Shown here: positions 1-7,561 of the stretch, piece by piece
Layout of the letters: each line of letters starts with the position of its first letter
Numbering within the stretch: position 1 is the first letter of the stretch
Source of the DNA: Pseudomonadota bacterium
GTDB lineage: Bacteria > Pseudomonadota > Alphaproteobacteria > Rhizobiales > Hyphomicrobiaceae
Assembly: GCA_023387235.1 (NCBI GenBank)
Contig: JAEWIJ010000240.1
Location: 1 to 18,879, forward strand
Reading direction: 5' to 3'
Length of the DNA stretch: 18,879 nt
Notes under the pieces: generated by a model
What the model was told of the DNA's origin: nothing
What the model saw: only the letters and a program-made list of their open reading frames with translations
Databases searched by the model: none
Translations under genes and position numbers: made by a program

Positions 1-1
1 C

Positions 2-661
2 AATCTCGTGCTCTTGTGGCGTCTCCTGCCCGAGACGCGCGCCATCGCAGGCCCCGTCAGCGCCGCCTCGATCGCCAAGGACTATCGCGAGCTTCTGAAA
101 TCGCCATCGTTCATCGGATATGCGATCGGCGGCGGCTGTGCGACGACGTCCATGTACGCCTTTGTCGGCGCCGCGCCCTTCATCCTCGTCGACGAGCTTC
201 ATCGGCCACCCTATGAGGTCGGCCTCTATCTCGGTCTTCTGGTCGCCGGCTTCTCGATCGGAACGATCCTCGCGACGCGCCTCATCCCCGGCGTCCCAAT
301 CGGCAAGCTTCTGGCCCGCTCCAGTCTCGTCAGTGCTCTTGCAGCCTTCTTCTTCCTCGGCGCCACCCTCTCCTCGCACTTGAATGTCGCCCTCGCCGTC
401 GTGCCCATGTTCGTCTTCACGGTCGGCGCGGGCATTTCCTCCCCGACCGCGCTGACACAGGCTCTCGGCATCAACCCGCGCATCATCGGCTCCGCGTCGG
501 GTCTTTATGGCTGCGCGCAGATGGGCATCGGCGCGCTCTGCGCCGGTCTGGTCGGCATCGGCGGCGATCCGGCACTTGCGGCCGGCATCGTACTGGCCTC
601 GGCGAGCGTGATCGGACAACTTGCCTTCTGGATCGCGGCGCGAAAGCGCCCGGCGACCTGA
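2..661 (+). CDS. MFS transporter, Bcr/CflA drug-resistance type (5' end missing)
   Basis: The reading frame is open from the first bases of the window, so the start and the N-terminal half lie upstream. The visible 219 residues are strongly hydrophobic and form about six membrane helices, the C-terminal half of a 12-helix major facilitator. The opening residues read LPETR, the end-of-helix-6 motif typical of Bcr/CflA exporters. The next stretch (YRELLKSPSFIGYA, then a glycine-rich helix and APFILVDELH) also matches that family, which exports drugs or small metabolites by proton antiport across the inner membrane. The substrate cannot be told from this fragment. The stop at 659-661 is followed by about 65-80 bp before upp. 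A link to uracil metabolism is possible but not shown. The family call is fairly sure. Confidence 0.85.
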   Translation, partial: NLVLLWRLLPETRAIAGPVSAASIAKDYRELLKSPSFIGYAIGGGCATTSMYAFVGAAPFILVDELHRPPYEVGLYLGLLVAGFSIGTILATRLIPGVPIGKLLARSSLVSALAAFFFLGATLSSHLNVALAVVPMFVFTVGAGISSPTALTQALGINPRIIGSASGLYGCAQMGIGALCAGLVGIGGDPALAAGIVLASASVIGQLAFWIAARKRPAT

Positions 662-740
662 ATTCCGGACCGCGCGCATAGCAGGGCAAGCATTCCTACA
701 CTATATGAGGAACGCTGATCAGCGCATGGAGCCCCATTGC

Positions 741-1376
741 ATGCCGGCCCCCAACATCACCGTCATCTCGCATCCACTCGTGCAGCACAAGCTCTCGCTC
801 ATGCGCGACGTTAGCACCACGACATCGAAGTTCAGGGCGCTTCTGCGCGAGATCAGCCTGCTCCTCACCTACGAGGTCTGCCGCGACCTTGAAACCGAGC
901 TCGTGGAGATCACCACACCGCTCGAAACCTTCATGGCGCCGCGTCTCGAAGGCAAGAAGCTCTGCTTCATCTCGATCCTGCGCGCCGGCAACGGCCTGGT
1001 CGATGGCATGCTCGACCTCGTCCCTTCAGCACGCGTCGGCCACGTGGGGCTCTACCGCGACCCGACAACGCTGCAGCCCGTCGAGTACTACCTGAAGCTC
1101 CCGGATCACATCGAGGATCGTCTCTGCATCTGCGTCGATCCCATGCTCGCCACCGGCAATTCCGCTGTCGCCGCCGTTCGCCGCATCAAGGAGGCCGGCG
1201 CGCGGCGCATCAAGTTCGTGTGCCTGCTCGCGGCTCCCATCGGCATCGAGACCTTCGCCGCCGCGCACCCCGACGTGCCGATCCTGACAGCTGCCATCGA
1301 TCGCGAGCTCAACGACCATGCCTATATCGTTCCCGGCCTCGGCGATGCCGGCGACCGGATGTACGGCACGAAGTGA
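741..1376 (+). CDS. upp: Uracil phosphoribosyltransferase
   Basis: Converts uracil and PRPP to UMP in the cytoplasmic pyrimidine salvage pathway. From the ATG at 741 the protein has 211 residues, the usual family length. It begins PAPNITVISHPLVQHKLSLMRD, the characteristic UPRT N-terminus. The PRPP-binding loop is VDPMLATGN (about residues 132-140), preceded by the SILRAGNGLVDGML segment (78-91). The uracil-binding C-terminal motif GLGDAGDRMYGT is at 199-210 and ends the protein as expected. An in-frame ATG at 726 would add five residues; 741 was chosen for its family-like N-terminus and a GGAG at 728-731. Either start is possible. All key motifs are intact, so the enzyme should be active. 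Confidence 0.96.
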   Translation: MPAPNITVISHPLVQHKLSLMRDVSTTTSKFRALLREISLLLTYEVCRDLETELVEITTPLETFMAPRLEGKKLCFISILRAGNGLVDGMLDLVPSARVGHVGLYRDPTTLQPVEYYLKLPDHIEDRLCICVDPMLATGNSAVAAVRRIKEAGARRIKFVCLLAAPIGIETFAAAHPDVPILTAAIDRELNDHAYIVPGLGDAGDRMYGTK

Positions 1377-1422
1377 GGCCGCGCGCGCCCACACGATCTG
1401 CCTCACCGTAAGAAGACAGTAA

Positions 1423-1428
1423 TACAAT
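1423..1428 (+). promoter_or_regulatory. Possible -10 element for the SBP-TRIC fusion gene
   Basis: TACAAT lies in a slightly AT-richer patch in the 100-bp gap between upp and the fusion gene, about 49 bp before the ATG at 1477. No good -35 hexamer is seen 16-18 bp upstream (only GC-rich sequence), so this is a weak candidate. The likely ribosome site GGAGAG is at 1460-1465. Confidence 0.25.
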
Positions 1429-1476
1429 CTCCGGTAGAGTGCGCTCCGGCATTCAGCTCGGAGAGATCATTCGCGC

Positions 1477-3213
1477 ATGGGGGAAGCGGCGGCGATCAGG
1501 ACGTTGGTCGCTGGTATCGCGGCGCTGCTCGTCATGACTTGCTTGCCGGCGCACGCCCAGGCATCCGACAAGTTGCGCTTGCAGCTCATGTGGACGCATC
1601 AGGCGCAATTCGCCGGCATCTATGTGGCGCAGAGCAAGGGCTACTACGCCCGCGAGGGACTTCATCTCGAACTGATCGAAGGCGGTCCCGGCATCGTGCC
1701 GGTCGATCGCCTGCGCACGGGCGACGCGGACGTTGCGCTGTCGTGGCTCCCGTCCGCGCTCAGCGCGCGCCTCAAAGGGCACGGCGTCGTCAATATCGCG
1801 CAGATCTTCCGCAAGCCCGGCATCGCTATTGTCTGTCGGCGCGGCCCCCGTCTCCAGAGCGAGAGCGACGTCGCCGGCAAAAGCATCGGCGTGTGGAATA
1901 CCGGTGACGAGTTCGAGGTCCGCTACTGGCTGCGCCACCTCGGCATTCCATCGGGCAGCGTCAAGCTCGTCCAGCAGCGCCCGAATGCCCTCGACCTGAT
2001 CGAGCGCCGCGTCGATTGCGCGAGCGTGACGATGTACAACGAATACTGGTCGATCCTGCGATCCGGCCTCGCGCCGAGCGAGCTGCTCCACGTGAAGTTC
2101 ACGGAGGATCAGCGGAGCTTTCTCGACGACGGCCTCTACGTGAATGCCGATGCGCTCCGCGATCCTCAGCGGCATCAGCGCCTCGCCCGCTTTCTCCGCG
2201 CGACGCTCGATGGATGGCAGTACGCCCGCGCGCATCCCGACGAGGCGCTCTCCATCACCATGTCGACCGCACCGGGCGCGGATGCCGCCCATCAGCGGCG
2301 CATGCTTCAATCCGTTCTCCGCCTCATCGGCGACGATGCGCACGCAGGCCTCCTCGATCTCTCGTCGTACTGGCGCAATGTCGATGTTCTCGCGAGCGAA
2401 GCCGCGCCCGGCGAGGATCTGCGCGCGGCGGCCTATGCCGGATGGACGCACGCGATCTGGCGCGCGGCGCGGCCTCCACATGGCGACCACTTCGCCCTCA
2501 CGCCGTCGACGCGCCACTATCTCGTCGAAGTCGTGCGCAGTCGCTGGTTCTACGCCCTCGACCTCATCGGCACTGTCGCTTTCGGCATCGCCGGCTTCAT
2601 GCGCGCCGAGCAGAGGCGCTACAATCTGTGGGGCGCGCTCATTCTCACGCTGCTGCCGGCCGTCGGCGGTGGCACGCTGCGCGATCTGCTCGTCGGGGGC
2701 GATCGTCACCCGCCTTTCATGTTCAAGGATCCGACCTACGTCTATCTCGTGCTCGCCATCGTCACGCTCGGCGCCTGGCTCGCGCGGATTCTCCCGGAGC
2801 ACGCGAGCGGCTCGCGCACATTCGAACGCAGCCTCACATTCTTCGACACGGTCGGCATGGCGACGTTCACGGTGATCGGCGCTCAAGTCGCGCTGATCGC
2901 CGGGCTGCACTGGTTCTGGGTGCCGATCTGCGCCGCACTCACGTGCGCCGGCGGCAGCATGCTGCTCGACGTCGTGACAGGGCGCGAGCCACGAACTTTT
3001 CAGGGCGAACCTTACGAGGAGATTGCAGTGCTGGGTGGGCTCATGCTCCTGCTCGGCTTCTGGCTCGCCAACAAGTTCGAGCATTCGGGCGCCATGGTGG
3101 TGGCCGTCATCCTCACCACCATGGCGAGCGTCTTCATTCTGCGGCTGACCGTCGTGAAGTACGGTCTCCGCTCCTACAGGCTGCGCGAGGCACGCGCCTC
3201 TGCGCGCGCATAA
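1477..3213 (+). CDS. Fusion: NMT1/THI5-like periplasmic substrate-binding domain + TRIC/UPF0126 membrane domain
   Basis: A 578-residue protein with two joined parts. Residues 1-29 are a Sec-type signal ending in AHAQA. About 31-330 form an NMT1/THI5/SsuA-like binding domain: LQLMWTHQAQFAGIYVAQSKGYY near the start, then GDADVALSW (82-90) and a segment resembling the pyrimidine-precursor and aromatic-sulfonate binding proteins of ABC importers. About 356-565 form seven likely membrane helices of the TRIC/UPF0126 family, an internally duplicated fold with GGGTLRDLLVG at 397-407 and a second, altered copy (AGGSMLLD, 491-498). Each half is normally a separate protein, and no ABC ATPase or permease lies nearby. 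A role as a ligand-gated or binding-assisted channel/transporter is inference. GGAGAG at 1460-1465 supports the ATG. It converges on the methyltransferase gene. Confidence 0.85.
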   Translation: MGEAAAIRTLVAGIAALLVMTCLPAHAQASDKLRLQLMWTHQAQFAGIYVAQSKGYYAREGLHLELIEGGPGIVPVDRLRTGDADVALSWLPSALSARLKGHGVVNIAQIFRKPGIAIVCRRGPRLQSESDVAGKSIGVWNTGDEFEVRYWLRHLGIPSGSVKLVQQRPNALDLIERRVDCASVTMYNEYWSILRSGLAPSELLHVKFTEDQRSFLDDGLYVNADALRDPQRHQRLARFLRATLDGWQYARAHPDEALSITMSTAPGADAAHQRRMLQSVLRLIGDDAHAGLLDLSSYWRNVDVLASEAAPGEDLRAAAYAGWTHAIWRAARPPHGDHFALTPSTRHYLVEVVRSRWFYALDLIGTVAFGIAGFMRAEQRRYNLWGALILTLLPAVGGGTLRDLLVGGDRHPPFMFKDPTYVYLVLAIVTLGAWLARILPEHASGSRTFERSLTFFDTVGMATFTVIGAQVALIAGLHWFWVPICAALTCAGGSMLLDVVTGREPRTFQGEPYEEIAVLGGLMLLLGFWLANKFEHSGAMVVAVILTTMASVFILRLTVVKYGLRSYRLREARASARA

Positions 3214-3241
3214 GCACGGCGTCGGCTTTACGGCCGTGCTT
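3212..3241. terminator. Shared bidirectional terminator hairpin between convergent genes
   Basis: AAGCACGGC (3212-3220) and its exact complement GCCGTGCTT (3233-3241) flank a 12-nt loop. The stem overlaps the stop codon of the fusion gene (3211-3213) and the last codons of the opposing methyltransferase (stop at 3228-3230). The A/T-flanked GC stem between two convergent genes suits a bidirectional terminator, though only two Ts follow it. Confidence 0.5.
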
Positions 3242-4301
3242 CGAGGATCATGTTGAAGGGCGTCTCGGTGGCGCGACGCACGCTCGAGAAGCCGCCGGAC
3301 TTGATGACCTCGCGCAGCTTCACCTCGCCGGCTTGCGCGCCGAGGGCGGTGCCGACCTCCTGCGACAGCGACGTCGGCACGCAGATCATCGTCGAGGCCG
3401 CATAGTAGAGCCGCCCGACCGGATTGAGATTCTTTTCGAGGCTGTCGCCGGCCATGGGCTCGACGATCATCCACGTGCCATCCTTCTTCAGCGATTTGTG
3501 GATATGCGCCGCCGCACCCGCCGGATCGCCCATGTCGTGCAGGCAATCGAAACACGTGACGAGATCGAAGTCCTTCCCTGGAAAATCCTTCGCGAGGCCG
3601 ACCTCGAACCGCGCATTCTCCGAGACGCCATGCGACTTGGCGTGCGCGCGCGCGTCGTCGATCGAGACTTGGTGGAAATCGTAGCCGATGAACTGCGACT
3701 TCGGAAATGCCTTGGCCATGAGGACCGTCGACCAGCCATGTCCGCAGCCGACGTCCGCAACTTTCGCGCCGCGCTCGAGCTTCGCGGCGACGCCGTCGAG
3801 AGCGGGCAGCCACGCCGACACGAGATTGTTGAGATAGCCCGGCCTGAAGAACCGCGCGACCGCGCAGAACATGCAGCCCGCCTGATCGCCCCACGCAACG
3901 CCGCCGCCGGACTTGAACGCGGCCTGCACCTTGGACTGGTTCTCCTGCAGCGCGGCCATGAGATCGAATGCGCCCATCATATAGACGGGGCTTTCCTCAT
4001 TCACGAAGATCATCGCCTGCTCCGGCGGCAGCGAGAAGCGCGCGGAAGCTGCATCATAGGCGAGGTAGTTCGATGCCGCCTGATTGGACAGCCACTCACG
4101 CACATAGCGCTGATCCACTTTCGCGGCCGTCGCGAGCTCGGCGGCCGTCATCGCACCGCTTTCAGCTATCAACTTGTAGAGCCCCAACGCGTCGCCTATC
4201 CGGACCATGGCGACGCTGGACGCGCCCCCGAGATCCGACAGCATCTGACCGATGAAGGCATTAAGTTTGTTCTCGTCGACAGGAGTCATCGCACGCGACA
4301 T
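3228..4301 (-). CDS. Class I SAM-dependent methyltransferase with N-terminal winged-helix domain (Rv2258c-like)
   Basis: 357 residues, cytoplasmic. About residues 22-95 form a winged-helix/dimerisation domain (GLYKLIAESGAMTAAELATAAKV, then YVREWLSNQAASNYL) like that of Mycobacterium tuberculosis Rv2258c and plant-type O-methyltransferases. The Rossmann part has motif I VADVGCGHG (181-189), the SAM-ribose acidic strand GYDFH (206-210), and FDCLHDMGDP (251-260), where the family has D-x-L-H-D. The frame stays open upstream to 4622, but that would run into the hydrolase-glycosyltransferase gene. The ATG at 4301 has an ideal GGAGGT five bases before it, so it was chosen. It is the last gene of a TetR, hydrolase-glycosyltransferase, methyltransferase operon, 35 bp after the previous stop. 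A small-molecule or natural-product acceptor is likely but unknown. Confidence 0.9.
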   Translation of the reverse strand: MSRAMTPVDENKLNAFIGQMLSDLGGASSVAMVRIGDALGLYKLIAESGAMTAAELATAAKVDQRYVREWLSNQAASNYLAYDAASARFSLPPEQAMIFVNEESPVYMMGAFDLMAALQENQSKVQAAFKSGGGVAWGDQAGCMFCAVARFFRPGYLNNLVSAWLPALDGVAAKLERGAKVADVGCGHGWSTVLMAKAFPKSQFIGYDFHQVSIDDARAHAKSHGVSENARFEVGLAKDFPGKDFDLVTCFDCLHDMGDPAGAAAHIHKSLKKDGTWMIVEPMAGDSLEKNLNPVGRLYYAASTMICVPTSLSQEVGTALGAQAGEVKLREVIKSGGFSSVRRATETPFNMILEARP

Positions 4302-4306
4302 AGTGA

Positions 4307-4312
4307 ACCTCC
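4307..4312 (-). promoter_or_regulatory. Ribosome binding site fixing the methyltransferase start
   Basis: On the minus strand GGAGGT sits five bases before the ATG at 4301. It rules out the longer open frame reaching back to 4622 and places the start in the 35-bp gap after the hydrolase-glycosyltransferase stop. Confidence 0.8.
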
Positions 4313-4336
4313 ACGCTTTGAACCCGAGTGCACGTT

Positions 4337-6445
4337 TCAGAGCAATTCCGCCAGCATTTGCGCGGCGCGCGCCGCGCCGCCGGCCTCGACGGGCTTGAAG
4401 CGCGTCGGAGCCTCGAGTGCCTCGACCATCGCGCTGGCGATCATGTCCGGGGTCGAGGTCGCATAATCCATGCGCCTGCCTGCGCCGTACCGGTCGAGGC
4501 GATGAGCGACATGGAAGTTCTGCTCGAAGTGATTGCGGAGCGGGAAATAGAGGAACGGTGTCCCCGCTGCCGTCAGCTCCATGCAGGTCGTGAGGCCGCC
4601 TTGCACGAGCGCGAGATCGCACGCTGCAAGGTGGCGGTCGAGGTTCGGCACGAATGCGCGCACTTCGACGCCTTCGGGCGCATTCAGCGACGCAGGATCG
4701 ATACGCGGGCCGGCAACCAGGATCATGCGCAGGTCAGGCAAACGGCCACGCACTTGAGGATAGCTCTGCAGAATGCGCTTGATCAGGTGCGTTCCGACGC
4801 CCGATCCGCCGACCGTGACGATGCATACGCGCTCGTCCGGCCCATAGCCGAGCTTCCGGCGCAGCTCCTCGCGGGGCCCGAAGGCCTGCGGATGCTCGCC
4901 GATGACATAGCCGGCGAATTCGAAGTGCTTCGGCACCCAGTCGCGCATCGCCGGCAGATCCTTCCCGAAGGAGAGCGGCACGATGTCCTCCGGCCCGCCG
5001 ACGAAGATGGCGCGGTCGCGCACGCCCGGATGACGCTCAACATGCTTGATCATCTCGGCGTTGTAGTCGCTCGTCAGAAACGCTTCGCGCTCGCCGTTCG
5101 CCGGCATCGGCACGTAGCCGACGAAGTCCGTGAGCCACGCGAGCTTCGCCTTCTTCAGCTCAGGATGCTCGTGCCAGAAATGATCGATGTCCCAGGCCTC
5201 GTCCGCGATCACGAGATCGTAGCCGCCCGCCTCCACTGCATCCTGGAAGATCATGAAATTCGCGATCAGAACCTCATCCATGCGGCGGATCGCCTGGAAA
5301 GCATTGAGATCATGCTCGCCGGATTCGAGCTCGATATGCCTCGACTCGCTTGCCATGCGCGCGCTCAGCGGATGAATGTGCTCGCCGTGCGCGTCGAGCA
5401 GACGCGTCACCGGATCCTGCGCCAGCCAATCGACCTGCAGATCGGGATGGATCTTGCGCAGCTCCTGCGCGATGGCGATGTCGCGGCGGCCGTGACCGAG
5501 GCCGATCGGTGAGGAAAGGTAGAGCGCCTTCCTGGTCCGCCCCGTGCGGGTGCTCTTCGGCTTTCCGGGCGCAGCAATGCCGAGCCGACGCTCGAGAAAG
5601 TCATTGATCAGCGCATTGCACTTCGCCGGATAGCGCGCGAGCACGTTGTGTCCGCCGCCCGGAATGGTGACGAATTCGGCGCCAATCAGCTCCGCTACGA
5701 ACTGCGCGCGTGCGTGCGGCTGGATCTGATCGTTGTCTCCGTGGATGGTCAGCACCGGACAACGGATCTTACGGTACATAGCTTCGCCGGTATCGAACCG
5801 CGGCGCGATCGCGCGCGCCTCGACGCTCTTCGCAAGCGTCGCCCCCGTCGTTTCGGCCGCCCATTCGAGGGCATCCTCGATCTGCTTCGTCGAATGCGGC
5901 TCGGTGCTGATATTGCGGATGAAGTGATCGGCAAAATCCGGATAGTTCGAAAGCCAGTAGTCGCGGTTGTACTTCTCCCAGCCCTCGAAGCGCTCACGCT
6001 TCACCATGAAATGCTGCGGCGTCATGTAGGTGTAGCCGGTGCCGACAGTTGCCGACGTGCCGACGAGAACGGCCGCCTTGACACGCTCCGGATGATACGC
6101 CGCCACGATGGCCGACAACATTCCCGCAAAGGAAAGACCGACGAGAATGGCTTTCTCGGTCGTCGTCGCGTCCATCACGGCGAGCACATCGCCGACATAG
6201 CTCGCGAGCGAATAGGCTGCGACCTCGTCGGGTCGATCGGACTTGCCGTTGCCGCGCGGATCGTAGGTGACGCAGCGGAAGCGCTCGCTGAAGTAGGGAA
6301 TCTGCGCCTTGTAAACGCGCGCGTGAACGATGCTCCATGGCGGCAGGAAGACGATCGTCTCCGGCCCATTGCCGTACACTTCAAAGTGGATTTTCACTCC
6401 GTCGGAGTCGACATAACCCTCTTCACTCGGGAGCTTGGCACGCAT
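4337..6445 (-). CDS. Fusion: alpha/beta hydrolase + UGT/MurG-like glycosyltransferase
   Basis: 702 residues in one uninterrupted frame. About 1-289 is an alpha/beta hydrolase: the strand YDPRGNGKSDRP (61-72), a nucleophile elbow GLSFAG with Ser105, the acid in IHGDND (Asp237 or Asp239) and the base in GGGHNVL (His266). A basic linker of about 15 residues (290-305) leads to a GT-B glycosyltransferase of the MGT/UGT/MurG type. Its first Rossmann half has the sugar-acceptor loop SSPIGLGHGRR (311-321). The C-terminal half has the nucleotide-sugar motif QGGLTTCMEL (615-624) and FEQ (640-642). No signal peptide or membrane helix is visible, so it is probably cytoplasmic. One polypeptide may glycosylate a small acceptor and hydrolyse an ester or related bond. 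It starts 9 bp after the TetR stop. Acceptor and sugar are unknown. Confidence 0.9.
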   Translation of the reverse strand: MRAKLPSEEGYVDSDGVKIHFEVYGNGPETIVFLPPWSIVHARVYKAQIPYFSERFRCVTYDPRGNGKSDRPDEVAAYSLASYVGDVLAVMDATTTEKAILVGLSFAGMLSAIVAAYHPERVKAAVLVGTSATVGTGYTYMTPQHFMVKRERFEGWEKYNRDYWLSNYPDFADHFIRNISTEPHSTKQIEDALEWAAETTGATLAKSVEARAIAPRFDTGEAMYRKIRCPVLTIHGDNDQIQPHARAQFVAELIGAEFVTIPGGGHNVLARYPAKCNALINDFLERRLGIAAPGKPKSTRTGRTRKALYLSSPIGLGHGRRDIAIAQELRKIHPDLQVDWLAQDPVTRLLDAHGEHIHPLSARMASESRHIELESGEHDLNAFQAIRRMDEVLIANFMIFQDAVEAGGYDLVIADEAWDIDHFWHEHPELKKAKLAWLTDFVGYVPMPANGEREAFLTSDYNAEMIKHVERHPGVRDRAIFVGGPEDIVPLSFGKDLPAMRDWVPKHFEFAGYVIGEHPQAFGPREELRRKLGYGPDERVCIVTVGGSGVGTHLIKRILQSYPQVRGRLPDLRMILVAGPRIDPASLNAPEGVEVRAFVPNLDRHLAACDLALVQGGLTTCMELTAAGTPFLYFPLRNHFEQNFHVAHRLDRYGAGRRMDYATSTPDMIASAMVEALEAPTRFKPVEAGGAARAAQMLAELL

Positions 6446-6454
6446 GGCACCGCC

Positions 6455-7069
6455 CTATTTCTTCGATGAACTTCTCTCTGCAATGCAAATGAGATCGCCG
6501 ACGCGACGCAGGGCGTGGCGCACCGGAATGCCCCGCCTCTCGAGGCCCAGGAGATAGTGGACTTCCGTTCCGATGAATGCGGAGCCGACGAGCGAGCCGA
6601 CCTCCTCGGGCGTGAATGGCCCTAAGCCGCCGAGTTCCTGCTCTGCCTTGCGCGCGAGACCGGCAATGAGATCGAGCCAGCCTTTCAAACCCTCGCGAAC
6701 GACTTTCGCGACTTCGGCATCGGACCAGCTCGCGGCATTCAGCTCCTGCAGGACGCGCACATATCCCGAGGCAATGTCCTCATCGAGATAGTCGCACGCC
6801 TTGTACCACTGCTCCGACAGCTTGAGCTTGGCATCACCGAAAAGTGCGTTCTGACGCTCGAGGAGTTGCGCGTTCAGATACTCGAAGAGCGCCAGCACCA
6901 TCCCCTGCTTCGAGCCGAAATGGTAGTGGATCTGGCTGAGCGGAACGCCGGCGGCCGTCGCGACCTCGCGCGTCGAGAGACCCGCATAACCTTTCTGCCG
7001 CAGCACTTTCCTCGCCGCCTCCAGCAGCACGGTACTCGTATCCAGTTTCTTTGAGACCGCGCGCGCCAT
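6455..7069 (-). CDS. TetR-family transcriptional regulator
   Basis: 204 residues. The N-terminal three-helix DNA-binding domain is clear: VLLEAARKVLRQKGYAGLSTREVATAAGVPLSQIHYHFGSKQGMVLALFEYL, with the recognition helix around residues 43-52 and the conserved HYHFGSK turn at 48-54. The remaining ~140 helical residues form the ligand-binding/dimer domain; its ligand is not predictable. AGGAGG lies four bases before the ATG. The gene leads the operon with the hydrolase-glycosyltransferase and the methyltransferase. A perfect 16-bp palindrome is nested in its own promoter, so autorepression of the operon is the natural reading. Family assignment is secure; repression, as opposed to activation, is inferred from operator position. 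Confidence 0.94.
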   Translation of the reverse strand: MARAVSKKLDTSTVLLEAARKVLRQKGYAGLSTREVATAAGVPLSQIHYHFGSKQGMVLALFEYLNAQLLERQNALFGDAKLKLSEQWYKACDYLDEDIASGYVRVLQELNAASWSDAEVAKVVREGLKGWLDLIAGLARKAEQELGGLGPFTPEEVGSLVGSAFIGTEVHYLLGLERRGIPVRHALRRVGDLICIAERSSSKK

Positions 7070-7092
7070 CCCGCCTCCTGCATGTAAAGCAG

Positions 7093-7121
7093 ATATTAGT
7101 TCGGTCGATCGACCGAGTCAA
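7093..7121 (-). promoter_or_regulatory. TetR-operon promoter: TTGACT-N17-TAATAT
   Basis: Read on the minus strand, TTGACT (7116-7121) and TAATAT (7093-7098) are separated by exactly 17 bp, a near-consensus housekeeping sigma promoter, which is rare in this GC-rich DNA. It lies 24 bp upstream of the TetR ATG at 7069, allowing a short leader with AGGAGG at 7074-7079. Confidence 0.75.
7101..7116. promoter_or_regulatory. Perfect 16-bp palindromic operator, probable TetR site
   Basis: TCGGTCGATCGACCGA is its own reverse complement over all 16 bases. It fills almost the entire -35/-10 spacer of the TetR promoter, overlapping the last base of the -35, so a bound dimer would block RNA polymerase. 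Size and symmetry fit a TetR-family operator. Binding by this TetR is inferred from position. Confidence 0.75.
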
Positions 7122-7476
7122 GGATCTCGCGAATGCATGAAGCTTCCTCACGACGGCTGCAGGCGATGCCGCGCGATCGAGTGAGAGCGATGTCGGAAGA
7201 AATCCGCCGTTGTCAGGGCGAACCGAGTGGCCTATGCGCAAGCTTCGAGCAAAAGCACGCGCCGTGCGTCATTCCCCGCAACGCGCATCAGCGCTCACCG
7301 GCGCGACGCCATCTCGCGCGGGCCGGAGTGGATCGATCGACTTGCACGCGCATCCGCCGGCCTCGCCCGTTCGTGCCGCTGCCCGCAGACGATTAGCCAG
7401 CAGATCTTCCGAGCGCGCGCCAACGCACGCGAGGCGGACGAGCAGAGGCGCCGCTCTGTGCCATTCCGGGGCGGCG

Positions 7477-7492
7477 TTAACACAAAATTAAC
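7477..7492 (+). promoter_or_regulatory. CtrA-type box, TTAA-N7-TTAAC
   Basis: TTAA (7477-7480), seven bases, then TTAAC (7488-7492) matches the full-length CtrA consensus of alphaproteobacteria. It stands in the most AT-rich patch of the gap, followed by TTTAATTGAAC. It is 375 bp before the repeat-protein ATG, so the transcription start must lie well downstream or the leader is long. CtrA binding is inferred from the motif alone. Confidence 0.45.
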
Positions 7493-7537
7493 TTTAATTG
7501 AACAAAACTCCGTTCGGCCGCGAGAGATGCCGACGGA

Positions 7538-7561
7538 CTGGTCCTGGCTATACCGGACCAG
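7538..7561 (+). other. Short inverted repeat in the leader of the repeat-protein gene
   Basis: CTGGTCC (7538-7544) pairs exactly with GGACCAG (7555-7561); two further G-C pairs can form inside if one T is bulged, leaving a CTATA loop. No T-run follows, so it is not a simple terminator. It could be an RNA element in the leader or a protein-binding site. Confidence 0.35.

Noticed and set aside
1453..3894. Long minus-strand open frame (813 codons) across the fusion gene
   Set aside because: It is Arg/Glu-rich with no recognisable domain, lies antisense to the clear SBP-TRIC coding frame and cuts into the methyltransferase; high GC gives long antisense frames here.
2016..4466. Long plus-strand open frame (816 codons) across the fusion and methyltransferase genes
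   Set aside because: It runs out of frame through one gene and antisense through another; the composition is Arg/Ala/Pro-rich and no motif is present.
7329..7340. Possible second TetR operator (TCGATCGAC shared with the 7101-7116 palindrome)
   Set aside because: Only nine bases match and the flanking symmetry is lost; GATCG-rich words are common in this DNA.
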